Below, in pieces: positions 17,055-25,273 of a DNA stretch of 64,000 nucleotides (positions are counted from its first letter, which is position 1; every line of letters begins with the position of its first letter). The translations under genes and the position numbers were made by a program. The DNA lies in assembly GCF_009729095.1 (NCBI RefSeq), contig NZ_VTGX01000005.1, forward strand, positions 62,001-126,000. Reading direction: 5' to 3'. Origin of the DNA: Mycolicibacterium sp. CBMA 247. Lineage in GTDB: Bacteria; Actinomycetota; Actinomycetes; Mycobacteriales; Mycobacteriaceae. Under the pieces are notes generated by a model. It saw only the letters and a program-made list of their open reading frames with translations. It searched no databases and was not told the DNA's origin.

Positions 17055-19481
17055 ATGACTGCACCACTTGACGGGTACACCGTCGTCGACCTGTCGTCGG
17101 GGATCGCCGGGGCGTACGCCACCCGGTTGCTCGCCGATGGCGGCGCCGACGTGATCAAAATCGAAGCACCCGAAGGTGATCCGTTGCGCCGCTGGTCGGC
17201 GTCGGGTGCGCACATCGGCCCGGACCAGGACGGCGCGTTATTCGCCTTCTTGGCCGGCGGCAAACGCAGCGTGGTCGTTGACCATGAGGCCTCTGGTGAC
17301 CGAGAGCTACTGGACCGGTTGGTGGCTGCTGCCGATGCCGTGATCTGGTCAGCGGAATCGGCTGTCGCCCAGACGGTCGCGCCTGAGGACCTGTTTCGGC
17401 GGCACCCGCATCTGATCGTCACCACGATCACACCGTTCGGGCTGGACGGGCCGTGGAGCGACCGGGCGGCCACCGAATTCACCCTGCAGGCCTGGTCAGG
17501 TGGCGCGATCGGCATCGGCCGTGGTGTGCAGGACCGAGCCCCGGTGTCCATCGGCGGCCAGGTGGGTGAGTGGTTGGCCGGTGCGTACGCGGCCGCGATG
17601 ACGCTGGCGTTCCGGGCGCGGGCGCTGCGCGACGGCCACGGCGAACTGGTGGACCTGTCAGCATTGGAGGCACAGATCCTCGGCCTGACGTATTACCCGG
17701 TCACGTATTTCGAAATGCTGGGCCGTCCATGGCGTACTGAGCGCAAGCCCACGGTTCCCGGGGTGGCGCAGGCCGCCGATGGTCTGGTGGCGCTCGGATG
17801 CGGCACGGCCCAGCAGTGGTGGGATCTGTGCGCGATGTCGGGTCATGACGAGTGGATCGACGAGAACTCCGAGCTCACCATCACCGAGCAGGCCAACCTG
17901 CATGCCGAGGAGTTGTACAGCTGGCTTCGTGAGCAACGTGCGGACGACGTCCGTGAGCTCGCGGCGGCATTCCGGATTCCCAACTCACCGGTCGGCAACG
18001 GTGAGAACGTCACCGTCATGGACCATTTCGTGCAACGGCAGGCGTTCGTGCGAAACCCGCAGCACGGGTTCACCCAGCCCGCTGCGCCGTACCGGCTTTC
18101 CGGTGTGGCGTTGAGCGGGGCGGCGCCGGCTCCGCGCCTCGGCGAGCACACCGAGGAGATCCAAGCCGCGGAGCTCACCCCGCGTGATGTCCCAACCGGT
18201 ACACCCAGCGGGGATCGACTGCCGTTCAGCGGGTTACGCGTGCTCGACATGACCACGTTCTGGGCCGGGCCGTCCTGCACGCATCCACTCGGCATGCTCG
18301 GCGCCGAGGTGATCCACCTGGAGTCGACCCCCCGGCCCGACGGCACCCGGTTGATCGCCGGCATTCCGGCAACCGTGGAGCAGTGGTGGGAGCGCTCGCC
18401 CATCTTCAGCGCGCTCAACACCAACAAGAAGAGCCTGACCCTGGACTTCCAGACCGAGCAGGGGCGGGACCTGTTGCGCCGCCTGATCGCCACCTGCGAC
18501 GTGGTGGTGGAGAACTTCACCCCGAGGGTGATCGAACAGATCGGGCTCGATTTCGATTCGCTGCGGGAGCTGCGCGAGGACATCATCATGGTCCGGATGC
18601 CCGGCTTCGGACTGGACGGGCCGTGGCGGGACAACCCGGCCTTCGCCTACATCATCGAGGACGCCTCGGGATTGAGCTGGCTCACCGGCTACCCGGATCG
18701 CACTCCGTTCGAACCGTATTCGATCGGGGATCCCAATGCCGGGGTGCACGCGCTGTCGGGATTGATGCTTGCGCTGGAGCACCGCCGCCGTACCGGACAG
18801 GGTGTGCTCGTCGAGGCCGCGATGGTCGACGCCGCGCTCTACATCGCCGCCGAGCAGGTCATCGAGTACTCCGCCTATGGCACGCTGCTGCAGCGCGATG
18901 GCAACCGGGGCCCGGCCGCAGCGCCGCAGAACATCTATCGGAGCGCCGAGATCGACGAGTTCGGCCGCGCCGACAGTTGGGTCGCGATCGCGGTCAGCAC
19001 GGACGCGCAGTGGGTCGCGTTGCGTACGGCGATCGGTCAGCCGGAATGGGCCATGGACCCTCAGCTGGACACCACCGCCGGGCGCCGCGCGCAGCACGAT
19101 CTGATCGACGAGAAGCTGGCGGCCTGGTGCCTGCCCCGCGGCGGCGACGAGATCGTCGAAACCCTGTGGCCTGCCGGCGTTCCGGTGGCCAAAGTGATGC
19201 AGCCGCACCGTCAGCTGGAACTACCGCAGGTGCGCTTCCGGCGGTTCTTCGAGCACGTCGGGCACCCGGTGAACAACGCCGCGCCGCACAGCACGCTGCC
19301 CGTCTCGCTGGCCAACGGGCCGCGGGCACTGCATCGGCAGGCCGCACCGCTGCTCGGCGAGCACAATCAGGAACTGCTGGCCGAGCTGGGGTTATCGGAC
19401 GACGAGATCGCCGCACTGGCTGAGGTCGGCGTGATCGGCACTGAACCCGGAGTGGGCGGGCGCCGGAAGGCGTCGCGCTGA
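17055..19481 (+). CDS. Fused double-domain CoA-transferase family III (CaiB/BaiF)
   Basis: 808 residues, about twice the usual 400, because two CaiB/BaiF domains are fused. Domain 1 begins DGYTVVDLSSGIAGAYATRLLADGGADVIKIEAPEGDPLR; domain 2 begins at about residue 395 with FSGLRVLDMTTFWAGPSCTHPLGMLGAEVIHLES. Each has its own VVENFTPRV- or glycine-loop-like segments. Class III enzymes move CoA between acids, activating a substrate without ATP. Fusions of this kind occur in actinobacterial catabolic clusters. Substrate unknown. Confidence 0.88.
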   Translation: MTAPLDGYTVVDLSSGIAGAYATRLLADGGADVIKIEAPEGDPLRRWSASGAHIGPDQDGALFAFLAGGKRSVVVDHEASGDRELLDRLVAAADAVIWSAESAVAQTVAPEDLFRRHPHLIVTTITPFGLDGPWSDRAATEFTLQAWSGGAIGIGRGVQDRAPVSIGGQVGEWLAGAYAAAMTLAFRARALRDGHGELVDLSALEAQILGLTYYPVTYFEMLGRPWRTERKPTVPGVAQAADGLVALGCGTAQQWWDLCAMSGHDEWIDENSELTITEQANLHAEELYSWLREQRADDVRELAAAFRIPNSPVGNGENVTVMDHFVQRQAFVRNPQHGFTQPAAPYRLSGVALSGAAPAPRLGEHTEEIQAAELTPRDVPTGTPSGDRLPFSGLRVLDMTTFWAGPSCTHPLGMLGAEVIHLESTPRPDGTRLIAGIPATVEQWWERSPIFSALNTNKKSLTLDFQTEQGRDLLRRLIATCDVVVENFTPRVIEQIGLDFDSLRELREDIIMVRMPGFGLDGPWRDNPAFAYIIEDASGLSWLTGYPDRTPFEPYSIGDPNAGVHALSGLMLALEHRRRTGQGVLVEAAMVDAALYIAAEQVIEYSAYGTLLQRDGNRGPAAAPQNIYRSAEIDEFGRADSWVAIAVSTDAQWVALRTAIGQPEWAMDPQLDTTAGRRAQHDLIDEKLAAWCLPRGGDEIVETLWPAGVPVAKVMQPHRQLELPQVRFRRFFEHVGHPVNNAAPHSTLPVSLANGPRALHRQAAPLLGEHNQELLAELGLSDDEIAALAEVGVIGTEPGVGGRRKASR

Positions 19482-19488
19482 GCCAGGC

Positions 19489-19617
19489 TCAACCGCTCTC
19501 GAATGCGTCGAGCAGGGCGCCGAAATCCCTGGTTTCCCACAGGTGCAGGACGTTGCTCAGCATCAGCAGCTGAGCCCGCACGGCCTCAGTGCCGGCCACG
19601 TAAGGGTCCATGCGGTC
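19489..19617 (-). pseudogene. C-terminal remnant of an unknown gene cut by the IS256-type insertion
   Basis: About 40 codons on the minus strand end in ...LWETRDFGALLDAFESG and a stop at 19489. They read smoothly until about 19617, where the sequence changes into the insertion-element remnant. No family recognised. Interpreted as the 3' stump of a gene broken by the insertion; it could also be chance. Confidence 0.3.
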
Positions 19618-19734
19618 GGGACTGTCTGAACAACGGTGGATCTGGTCTTGGTCTGACACGCCGGGCGTGAGCTTGGCGGGAGGGACTGATGATGTCGGAA
19701 AACACTCGAATCTCTGGCGATTGATGTGGGTTAA

Positions 19735-20292
19735 AAGCAGCTTGCCGAGCAGTTGCTCGCGCAGGCCACGGAACAAGGTGTGGAACCGGTAGGTCCCAAC
19801 GGCCTGCTTAATCAGCTGACCAGCAACGTGCTCGAGACCGCCCTGGAAGCCGAGATGACTGAGCACCTGGGCTATGACAGACACGACCCGGCCGGCCGCG
19901 GTAGCGGGAACTCGCGCAATGGCGCCCGGGCCAAGGCGGTGTTCACCGAGATCGGCCCGGTCGAGGTCGAGGTGCCACGCGACACCAACAGCAGCTTCGA
20001 TCCGCAGACCGTCAAGAAACGCCAACGGCGTCTGACCGGGATCGATGAGATGGTGTTGTCGCTGAGCGCCACGGGTCGCACCACCGGCGAGATCGCCGCT
20101 CATTTCGATGACGTCTATGGGGCGACGATGTCCTAGGACGCCATCTCGCGGATCACCGACAACGTGATCGAGGGGAGGACTGAATGGTGCAACCGGCCTT
20201 TGGAATCCGCCCGATATATCCGGTGGTGTTCATCGACGCGATCCATGTGAAGGTCCGCGATGGCCAGGTCAGCAATCGGCCCATCTATGTGG
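19735..20292 (+). pseudogene. IS256-family transposase, N-terminal half, disrupted
   Basis: Reads GPNGLLNQLTSNVLETALEAEMTEHLGYDRHDPAGR, then GNSRNGARAKAVFTEIGPVEVEVPRD and KRQRRLTGIDEMVLSLSATGRTTGEIAAHFDDVYG, all classic IS256 transposase. A TAG follows MS at 20134-20136; the frame then continues DAISRITDNVIE, shifts frame near 20200, and resumes as YPVVFIDAIHVKVRDGQVSNRPIYV with the first catalytic Asp (FIDAI). The DDE catalytic core after this point is missing. Not functional. Confidence 0.8.
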
Positions 20293-20297
20293 GGTGT

Positions 20298-20458
20298 GAT
20301 CGTGCCAGCAGCGCCACAGGATGCGGCACCAGCGGGCGCCGGGTTGGCTGCAGCCTCGGTCGCCGCGGTGTAGACCGGACGGATGTCCTTGTCGATCTGA
20401 TCTCAGCCCTTGCGGGAAGTGTAGCGAAAAGCGGTGTGCAACAGATGAATAAAAGGAA
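20298..20458 (-). pseudogene. IS256-family transposase, central fragment in inverted orientation
   Basis: On the minus strand one frame reads IHLLHTAFRYTSRKG, stop, DQIDKDIRPVYTAATEAAA. IS256 transposases have (I)HL(L/I)RNTFRYTSRK..W..I..D(L/I)KPVYTAATE.AA at this point, downstream of the first catalytic Asp. The fragment is reversed relative to the plus-strand half beside it and carries a stop codon. Confidence 0.65.
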
Positions 20459-20584
20459 TGCTTCACTACCGGACCAATGCTGAATTGGCTTAGAAGGGCG
20501 CGCACATCCCCTACAAGATCCCGAGAGCCACGGTCTCAAGAAAGCAGGTAACCAGCGTCAACCGAGCCTATGAGTTGTCACATG

Positions 20585-21385
20585 TCAGTCACGGATCGCA
20601 ACCAAGGATTTCACCAGTCCAGCGAACCGCTCAAACCATATGTCTGAAGACGGAAAGTGGCGGCGCATCTGCGAAATCCCGATCAAGTCAATCTCGTCGA
20701 CTTGAGCCTGCGCATCGGCACGAGTGTAGGTCCGAACGTGTCCCAGATGCCAGCGTAAGGACACCTGGGTGCGCGCTTCATACGGCAGCCACTGCATGCC
20801 GGGGAACAGCCAGTGCGGCTCGATCGGGAAATACCGATAGGGAGTCTGAACCCAATGCCGGTCGGCAAGCTGATGGACATAGTCGGCGAGACGCTGCCGC
20901 TGGACGTGACCGCCTACATGTTCCAAAAGCGAATTGGAGAACACAAGATCAAATCGGTCGCTGGTCACCGAACCGGGGAGGTCACAGGCGTTTGCCTGAA
21001 CCGCAACGATATCAGGCGTCCACGACTCGAGCGGCAGGAGATTCACAGTCGTCACCGACTTGGGACGCACGGGTGCCAACCGCCACGACTCAGGAGTCCC
21101 GCCTAAATCCAGTACCTTCATCTCGGCGAACGTGGGGAACCGTTCCAACAGATAACTCCATCGTCGGGCACGGGCACGCCCGGACAGCGACCGTGCCGAC
21201 TCCACATTTGTCGCCGCATCACGCAGCCAATTGGACACGAGTACCCCCATACTCTCCGTCGGCCCCCGCGGCACGATGCCGCATGCGAGCGTGCAAACCG
21301 GTCGAACCACCGACAACTGTTGCCACTCTAACGCATCGCAAAGCGCGACGTTATCGAAACATACTGACAGCGCCAGTTTTCTCAC
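20585..21385 (-). CDS. Class I SAM-dependent methyltransferase
   Basis: Up to 266 residues. MKVLDLGGTPESWRL is motif I (SAM glycine loop) and FDLVFSNSLLEHVGGHVQRQRLADYVHQLA is the motif IV/post-IV region of type-11 methyltransferases, followed by TPYRYFPIEPHWLFPGMQWLP. An ATG at 21250 (MGVLVSNWLRD...) is a plausible true start, giving 221 residues; the longer N-terminus is doubtful. The gene reads as lower in G+C than its neighbours and sits between an IS remnant and a broken gene, which suggests transfer. Substrate unknown; cell-surface glycan or lipid is possible. Confidence 0.75.
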   Translation of the reverse strand: MRKLALSVCFDNVALCDALEWQQLSVVRPVCTLACGIVPRGPTESMGVLVSNWLRDAATNVESARSLSGRARARRWSYLLERFPTFAEMKVLDLGGTPESWRLAPVRPKSVTTVNLLPLESWTPDIVAVQANACDLPGSVTSDRFDLVFSNSLLEHVGGHVQRQRLADYVHQLADRHWVQTPYRYFPIEPHWLFPGMQWLPYEARTQVSLRWHLGHVRTYTRADAQAQVDEIDLIGISQMRRHFPSSDIWFERFAGLVKSLVAIRD

Positions 21386-21605
21386 AACTTAGAGAGGTGT
21401 GCGGCAAATCGCCACACGGTAGCCTAACGAACCGAGAGTCCTTCCGGGTCATCCAGAGTGGGCACTTGCGCCACTGACAGAACGTGTTCGACACGACTCG
21501 ACGCCTGCAGCAGAAGGGCGGCCGCGGCTATGGGCACACCACGCACCACCAACGGTCAGATTGCCAGCACAACCGCGACACGAACCTGCGCCAGCCGCCG
21601 CACCA
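21386..21605. other. Non-coding stretch in the islet, nothing recognised
   Basis: About 220 bp between the methyltransferase 5' end and the end of the kinase-fold pseudogene. Short open stretches occur on the minus strand, but none has a convincing start or recognisable product. It probably holds decayed sequence from the missing C-terminal half of the pseudogene. Confidence 0.4.
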
Positions 21606-22320
21606 TCACTCCTGAATGTCGTACCAAAGCCAACCGCTCAACGACCCAACCGAAACATCGCTGAGCTCGGCGGGCGAGTGGAGCACCCGGGTCCCGACCG
21701 CCACTTTGGCTGCGTCGTAACGGAATTGTTCGGTCACCGCAGTGGGCAGGGCGCCGGCCAGCCGGGCGACCGATGTCAGCAGGGCCCGGTAGTGACCGAG
21801 TGCATCGGGCATGCGGTAGTCCAGACACTTGTCGTCGTGCGGTTCGACACCGGCGCTGCTGGAATTGCCGGCACCACCGGCGGTGCCGAACGAGATGCGC
21901 TCGGTCAACAGCATGCCGGTACACGACGCGTGGTGATAGTCGGCGAAGACGCAGACCGGCACGGTGATCGGCAGCTTGGTATGGGCCGACAACGCACCGA
22001 ACGCCACTTCGGGTTCCATCTGCGACTTCCCCCCCGGTCGCGGCGGGGATTGTCGTAGTCGCGAGAGAACTTGGCGAACAGTTCGGTGGGAAGTTCATCG
22101 GCGGGTTGCGCATAGCGCACATCCAATAGAGCCTTGCGTCCGGTACTGCCACCCTGGCAATCCTCGAATCGAGTGCTCGCGCTGATCCGGTTGTTCTGCG
22201 GGAGAACGCCGAACGCCTGCAGGGCCGCGGTCAAGAAGTCCGGGCCGGCATCGCGCAGGGTGTCCGGGTCTGCGGGAAGCGCAGCCCGGTGTCGTCTCCG
22301 ATCGCCCAGTGGTGCGTCAC
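21606..22320 (-). pseudogene. Frameshifted, truncated kinase-fold (APH/EcKinase-like) gene
   Basis: The N-terminal half of a protein can be followed through three frames: GTG 22320 VTHHWAIGDDTGLRFP, shift near 22275, ADPDTLRDAGPDFLTAALQAFG...GGSTGRKALLDVRY...ELFAKFSRDYDNPRRDRG, shift in a run of C at about 22029-22035, then SQMEPEVAFGALS...VPVCVFADYHHASCTGMLLTERI. The GGSTGRK glycine loop, the FAKFSRD lysine and the MEPEV glutamate resemble the N-lobe of aminoglycoside-phosphotransferase/EcK-like kinases. The C-lobe with HGD...N is absent. Two shifts plus truncation argue for a pseudogene. Confidence 0.65.
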
Positions 22321-22364
22321 CGAAATTCTAGCCGGTGGCCCAGCGACCGCTAGCCTCAATAACC

Positions 22365-23171
22365 ATGGCTATCAATCCTTCTGACATTCTGCTCACTGGA
22401 CAGGTGGCCGTCGTCACCGGCGGCGGGACCGGTATCGGCCGGGGTATTGCCGCCGGCCTCGCGGCCTTCGGTGCCTCGGTGGCGATCTGGGAGCGCAACG
22501 AGCAGAGCTGTGCGGATGCCGCGTCGTCGATCGGTGCCCTGGGCATCGTCACCGATGTGCGCGACGGCGACCAGGTGGATAGGGCATTGGCGCAGACCAT
22601 TGCCCAGTTGGGGCCGGTGCGCATCCTGGTCAACAATGCCGGCGGCGTGTTCGCCTCGCCACTGCTGGACACCACCGAGAACGGTTGGGACGCACTCTAC
22701 AAGAGCAATTTGCGCCACGTGCTGTTGTGCACGCAACGGGTGGCGCGCAGGTTGGTCGCCGACGAATTGCCAGGCAGCATCATCAATCTCACGTCGATCG
22801 AGGGAGTGCGTGCGGCGCCCGGCTACGCCGCGTACGCAGCCGCCAAGGCCGGCGTCATCAACTACACCCAGACCGCGTCGTTCGAGCTTGCGCCGCACAA
22901 CATCCGGGTCAACGCGATCGCTCCGGATCTCACCGTCACCGAAGGGCTCTTGGCACTGTCACCGGACGGGTTGCCATCGGGCATCGCCGACGCCATCCCG
23001 ATGGGTCGTGCCGGTCATGTTGACGAGATCGCCGGGGCTGCAGTATTTCTGGCTTCTGATCTGTCCGGCTACATCACCGGGCAGACGATTCACGTCGACG
23101 GTGGCACCCGGGCTGCGGGCGGCTGGTACCGCCACCCACAGACCGGTGCCGCAACACTCGGTCCGGGCTAG
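22365..23171 (+). CDS. Short-chain dehydrogenase/reductase
   Basis: 268-residue classical SDR. VVTGGGTGIGRG is at about residues 16-27, NNAGG, catalytic Ser in NLTSIEG, YAAAK as YxxxK, and C-terminal YITGQTIHVDGGT. ATG at 22365 chosen; ten upstream in-frame codons add nothing recognisable. It converges on the mycofactocin-type SDR gene with a 10-bp gap. Substrate unknown. Confidence 0.85.
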   Translation: MAINPSDILLTGQVAVVTGGGTGIGRGIAAGLAAFGASVAIWERNEQSCADAASSIGALGIVTDVRDGDQVDRALAQTIAQLGPVRILVNNAGGVFASPLLDTTENGWDALYKSNLRHVLLCTQRVARRLVADELPGSIINLTSIEGVRAAPGYAAYAAAKAGVINYTQTASFELAPHNIRVNAIAPDLTVTEGLLALSPDGLPSGIADAIPMGRAGHVDEIAGAAVFLASDLSGYITGQTIHVDGGTRAAGGWYRHPQTGAATLGPG

Positions 23172-23181
23172 GGATCCGGAC

Positions 23182-24027
23182 CTACTTGAGGCAGCTGCCC
23201 GCGTCGACCGGCAACGTCACACCGGTGATGTAACGAGCCTCGTCGGAGGCGAGGAACAGCACGGCGTTGCTGATGTCCACGGCCTCGACCCACGGGATCG
23301 GCAGGGTGTGGAACAGCTGGCAGATCGGCGCCATATCGTCGGGACCCGGGTTCTCCAGGTCCGGACGGAACATCTTGAACGTGCCGTCGTTGTGCAGCAT
23401 CGGGGTCGCGACATGCGTGGGATGCACAGAGTTGCACCGGATGTTGTGCTGACCCAGCTCCACGGCGAAGCCACGCATGAGGCCGACGACGCCGTGCTTG
23501 GCGGCGACGTAATTGCCGCAGTGCGGGTAGGCCTTGAGCCCGCCGACGGAGCTGGTCAGGATGATCGAGCCACCGCGGCCACCTTTGATCAGGTGCGGCA
23601 CACCGGCTTTGACCGACTTCCAGACACCCGAAAGATTGATGTCGATCATCTCGTCCCAGTCCAGCTGGCTGGTCTCGTGCAGGACGTCGCCACCGTTGCC
23701 GATGCCGGCATTGGCAACGATGATGTCGAGGCGGCCGAGCTGCTCGACACCGCTGTCTACGGCGGCCTTGATCGCATCGGCATCGCGCACGTCGACCTCG
23801 GCGGTGACGACGCGGCGGTTGAGTCCCTTGATCAGGCTTGCGGTCTCGGCCAGATCATCGGAGGTGGAGGCCGGGATGGCGGTCTCCACGCCGGGCCGGA
23901 TCGGTCCACAGATATCGATCGCGATGATGTCGGCGCCCTCTTGCGCCAGCCGTACCGCGTGGCTACGTCCCTGGCCACGGGCCGCGCCGGTGACGAACGC
24001 GACCTTGCCCTCCACCCGTCCAGTCAT
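23182..24027 (-). CDS. Mycofactocin-coupled SDR family oxidoreductase
   Basis: 281 residues. FVTGAARGQGRSHAVRLAQEGADIIAIDICGPI at residues 11-43 is the hallmark of mycofactocin-dependent SDRs (carveol-dehydrogenase type), which hold NAD tightly and pass electrons to mycofactocin. NAGIGNGGDVLHE, SSVGGLKAYPHCGNYVAAKHGVVG (Ser, Tyr, Lys) and YITGVTLPVDAGS follow. No mycofactocin maturation genes lie in this window. A copy of the TGAGAA-type palindrome lies upstream at 24161-24177. The substrate is probably a secondary alcohol. Confidence 0.88.
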   Translation of the reverse strand: MTGRVEGKVAFVTGAARGQGRSHAVRLAQEGADIIAIDICGPIRPGVETAIPASTSDDLAETASLIKGLNRRVVTAEVDVRDADAIKAAVDSGVEQLGRLDIIVANAGIGNGGDVLHETSQLDWDEMIDINLSGVWKSVKAGVPHLIKGGRGGSIILTSSVGGLKAYPHCGNYVAAKHGVVGLMRGFAVELGQHNIRCNSVHPTHVATPMLHNDGTFKMFRPDLENPGPDDMAPICQLFHTLPIPWVEAVDISNAVLFLASDEARYITGVTLPVDAGSCLK

Positions 24028-24160
24028 TGATTACCCCAGTTCTGTGTCGTGATGAGCTACGTGTTCGGCGAAATTCTGAGCAGCTGCTCAGCACTCTGTC
24101 ACCGGGTCGCCCACCGTGTCAACGACAGATACGTTTCAAGCAATTAGCGCTCGCAATTCA

Positions 24161-24177
24161 GAAGAATGTAGTTCTCA
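24161..24177. promoter_or_regulatory. Weak copy of the TGAGAA-N5-TTCTCA operator
   Basis: GAAGAATGTAGTTCTCA: the right half is perfect and the left half keeps AGAA, with the same five-base spacing. It overlaps the stop codon of the upstream gene and lies 134 bp before the mycofactocin-type SDR start, which could place that gene in the same regulon. Confidence 0.35.
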
Positions 24178-25224
24178 TGCGTTCATCGCGGCGACGATCT
24201 GCGGCAGGTCCAGCGTCGAGCGGATGCCTGCATCTGCGGCGCAGACGGACGGCACCGCATTGACCGCGCGGTTGGCCGTATAGCCCGGGGAGACCGCTGC
24301 CATCCGATCGAGTGGAATCGGCATCCGCACGTCAATATCCAGGGGTGCGTCGCCGTCCACGGTGAGGTGCCACCCACTGGGGCGCAGGTCCCAGTCCTCG
24401 GTGAGGTCCGTGCCGCAGTACCAGGTCGCCTGGAATCTCAGCAGTTGACGCCCCGAGCGCAGGCCCGACACGGTGATTCGTTGCGCCGCCACCGTTCCGG
24501 CGGCCAGGCGCCCGGCCCGGATGGTGGTGTCACGGGCGGCCAACGCCCACTGCCCGTCGGTGTGTACCGAGTCCAGCGGTAGCCCGATCGCGTCGGCGAC
24601 CAGGCGCAGTGACGGGCCGAAGCTGGCCTGCAGATGGGCGGCCCGACGCTGGTCGAACGGGCCGGCCGGGCCGCCGAAGCCCATCACGTCGAACAACAGC
24701 TCCGGTGAATTACGTCGGGACAGATCGGCGTACTCGTCGATCGCCAGCAGGTTCAGCCTGCGCTGCACCGAGGTCAGTGCCAGAGGTATCGCCTCGGTGA
24801 TGAATCCGGGACTGCTTCCGGTGGCGTAGAGCGTGGCGTTACCGCGCAGGCAGGCCTCGGTCACGGCCTTGTGTAGTGCGGGTTCGATCGATGCCGGGTG
24901 GTGGAACTGGCCGCATGTGCTGACCACGTTGATGCCTGCGGCCAGGAGTCGGCACAACTGCTCGATATCGGGGGCCGCGGGCATGTAGAGCACGCAGTCG
25001 GGGGCGGCGTCGAGGATGGCCTCGATCCGGCCGGTCGCGGTGATCCCGGTGGGCTTCACGCCGCACAGATCGCCCGCATCGGCACCGACCTTGTCGGCTC
25101 CGAAGACATGAACAGCGGCCAGTTCCAGGTGGGGATGCTCGATGATCGAGCGCAGCGCGTGGGTTCCGATGGTGCCCGTTGCCCATTGCGCGACGCGATA
25201 GCGGTCAGTCCGGAGATCGGTCAC
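24175..25224 (-). CDS. NAD(P)H-binding DapB-like oxidoreductase
   Basis: 349 residues. The N-terminal Rossmann fold YRVAQWATGTIGTHALRSIIEHPHLELAAVHVFG resembles dihydrodipicolinate reductase-like proteins and 2,4-diaminopentanoate dehydrogenase. VLYMPAAPDIEQLCRLLAAGINVVSTCGQFHHP and ATGSSPGFITEAIPLALTS follow. Such proteins are widespread in mycobacterial catabolic regions with no defined reaction. GTG start; a perfect TGAGAA-N5-TTCTCA palindrome lies 31 bp upstream. Confidence 0.75.
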   Translation of the reverse strand: MTDLRTDRYRVAQWATGTIGTHALRSIIEHPHLELAAVHVFGADKVGADAGDLCGVKPTGITATGRIEAILDAAPDCVLYMPAAPDIEQLCRLLAAGINVVSTCGQFHHPASIEPALHKAVTEACLRGNATLYATGSSPGFITEAIPLALTSVQRRLNLLAIDEYADLSRRNSPELLFDVMGFGGPAGPFDQRRAAHLQASFGPSLRLVADAIGLPLDSVHTDGQWALAARDTTIRAGRLAAGTVAAQRITVSGLRSGRQLLRFQATWYCGTDLTEDWDLRPSGWHLTVDGDAPLDIDVRMPIPLDRMAAVSPGYTANRAVNAVPSVCAADAGIRSTLDLPQIVAAMNA

Positions 25225-25255
25225 GCGCCAGAGTGTAAAGCGAATTCTGTTCTAG

Positions 25256-25272
25256 TGAGAACGAAATTCTCA
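25256..25272. promoter_or_regulatory. TGAGAA-N5-TTCTCA palindrome upstream of the DapB-like gene
   Basis: TGAGAA-CGAAA-TTCTCA, a perfect 6-5-6 inverted repeat, between the TetR gene (stop at 25274) and the DapB-like start (25224). The same 17-bp pattern occurs at 26049-26065 in front of the TetR gene. Strong candidate operator of that TetR. Confidence 0.7.
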
Positions 25273-25273
25273 G

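Larger units (their letters stand above)
19620..20460. mobile_element. Degraded and rearranged IS256-family insertion sequence
   Basis: Holds two pieces of one IS256-family (mutator type) transposase in opposite orientations: residues of the N-terminal half on the plus strand (19735-20292) and a central piece on the minus strand (20298-20458). Terminal inverted repeats were not recognised with confidence. The element must have suffered an internal inversion or deletion as well as nonsense and frameshift damage. Flanked on the left by an intact CoA-transferase gene and on the right by a lower-G+C methyltransferase gene. Confidence 0.7.

Noticed and set aside
19735..20292. Functional transposase
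   Set aside because: An in-frame stop, a frameshift and loss of the DDE core rule out activity.
20575..21477. A 300-codon plus-strand open frame in the islet
   Set aside because: The opposite strand holds a methyltransferase with clear SAM motifs; the plus-strand translation is low-complexity and without domains.
22447..24030. A 527-codon plus-strand open frame
   Set aside because: It runs antisense and out of frame through two well-recognised SDR genes. High-G+C sequence gives long shadow frames; it has no recognisable domain.
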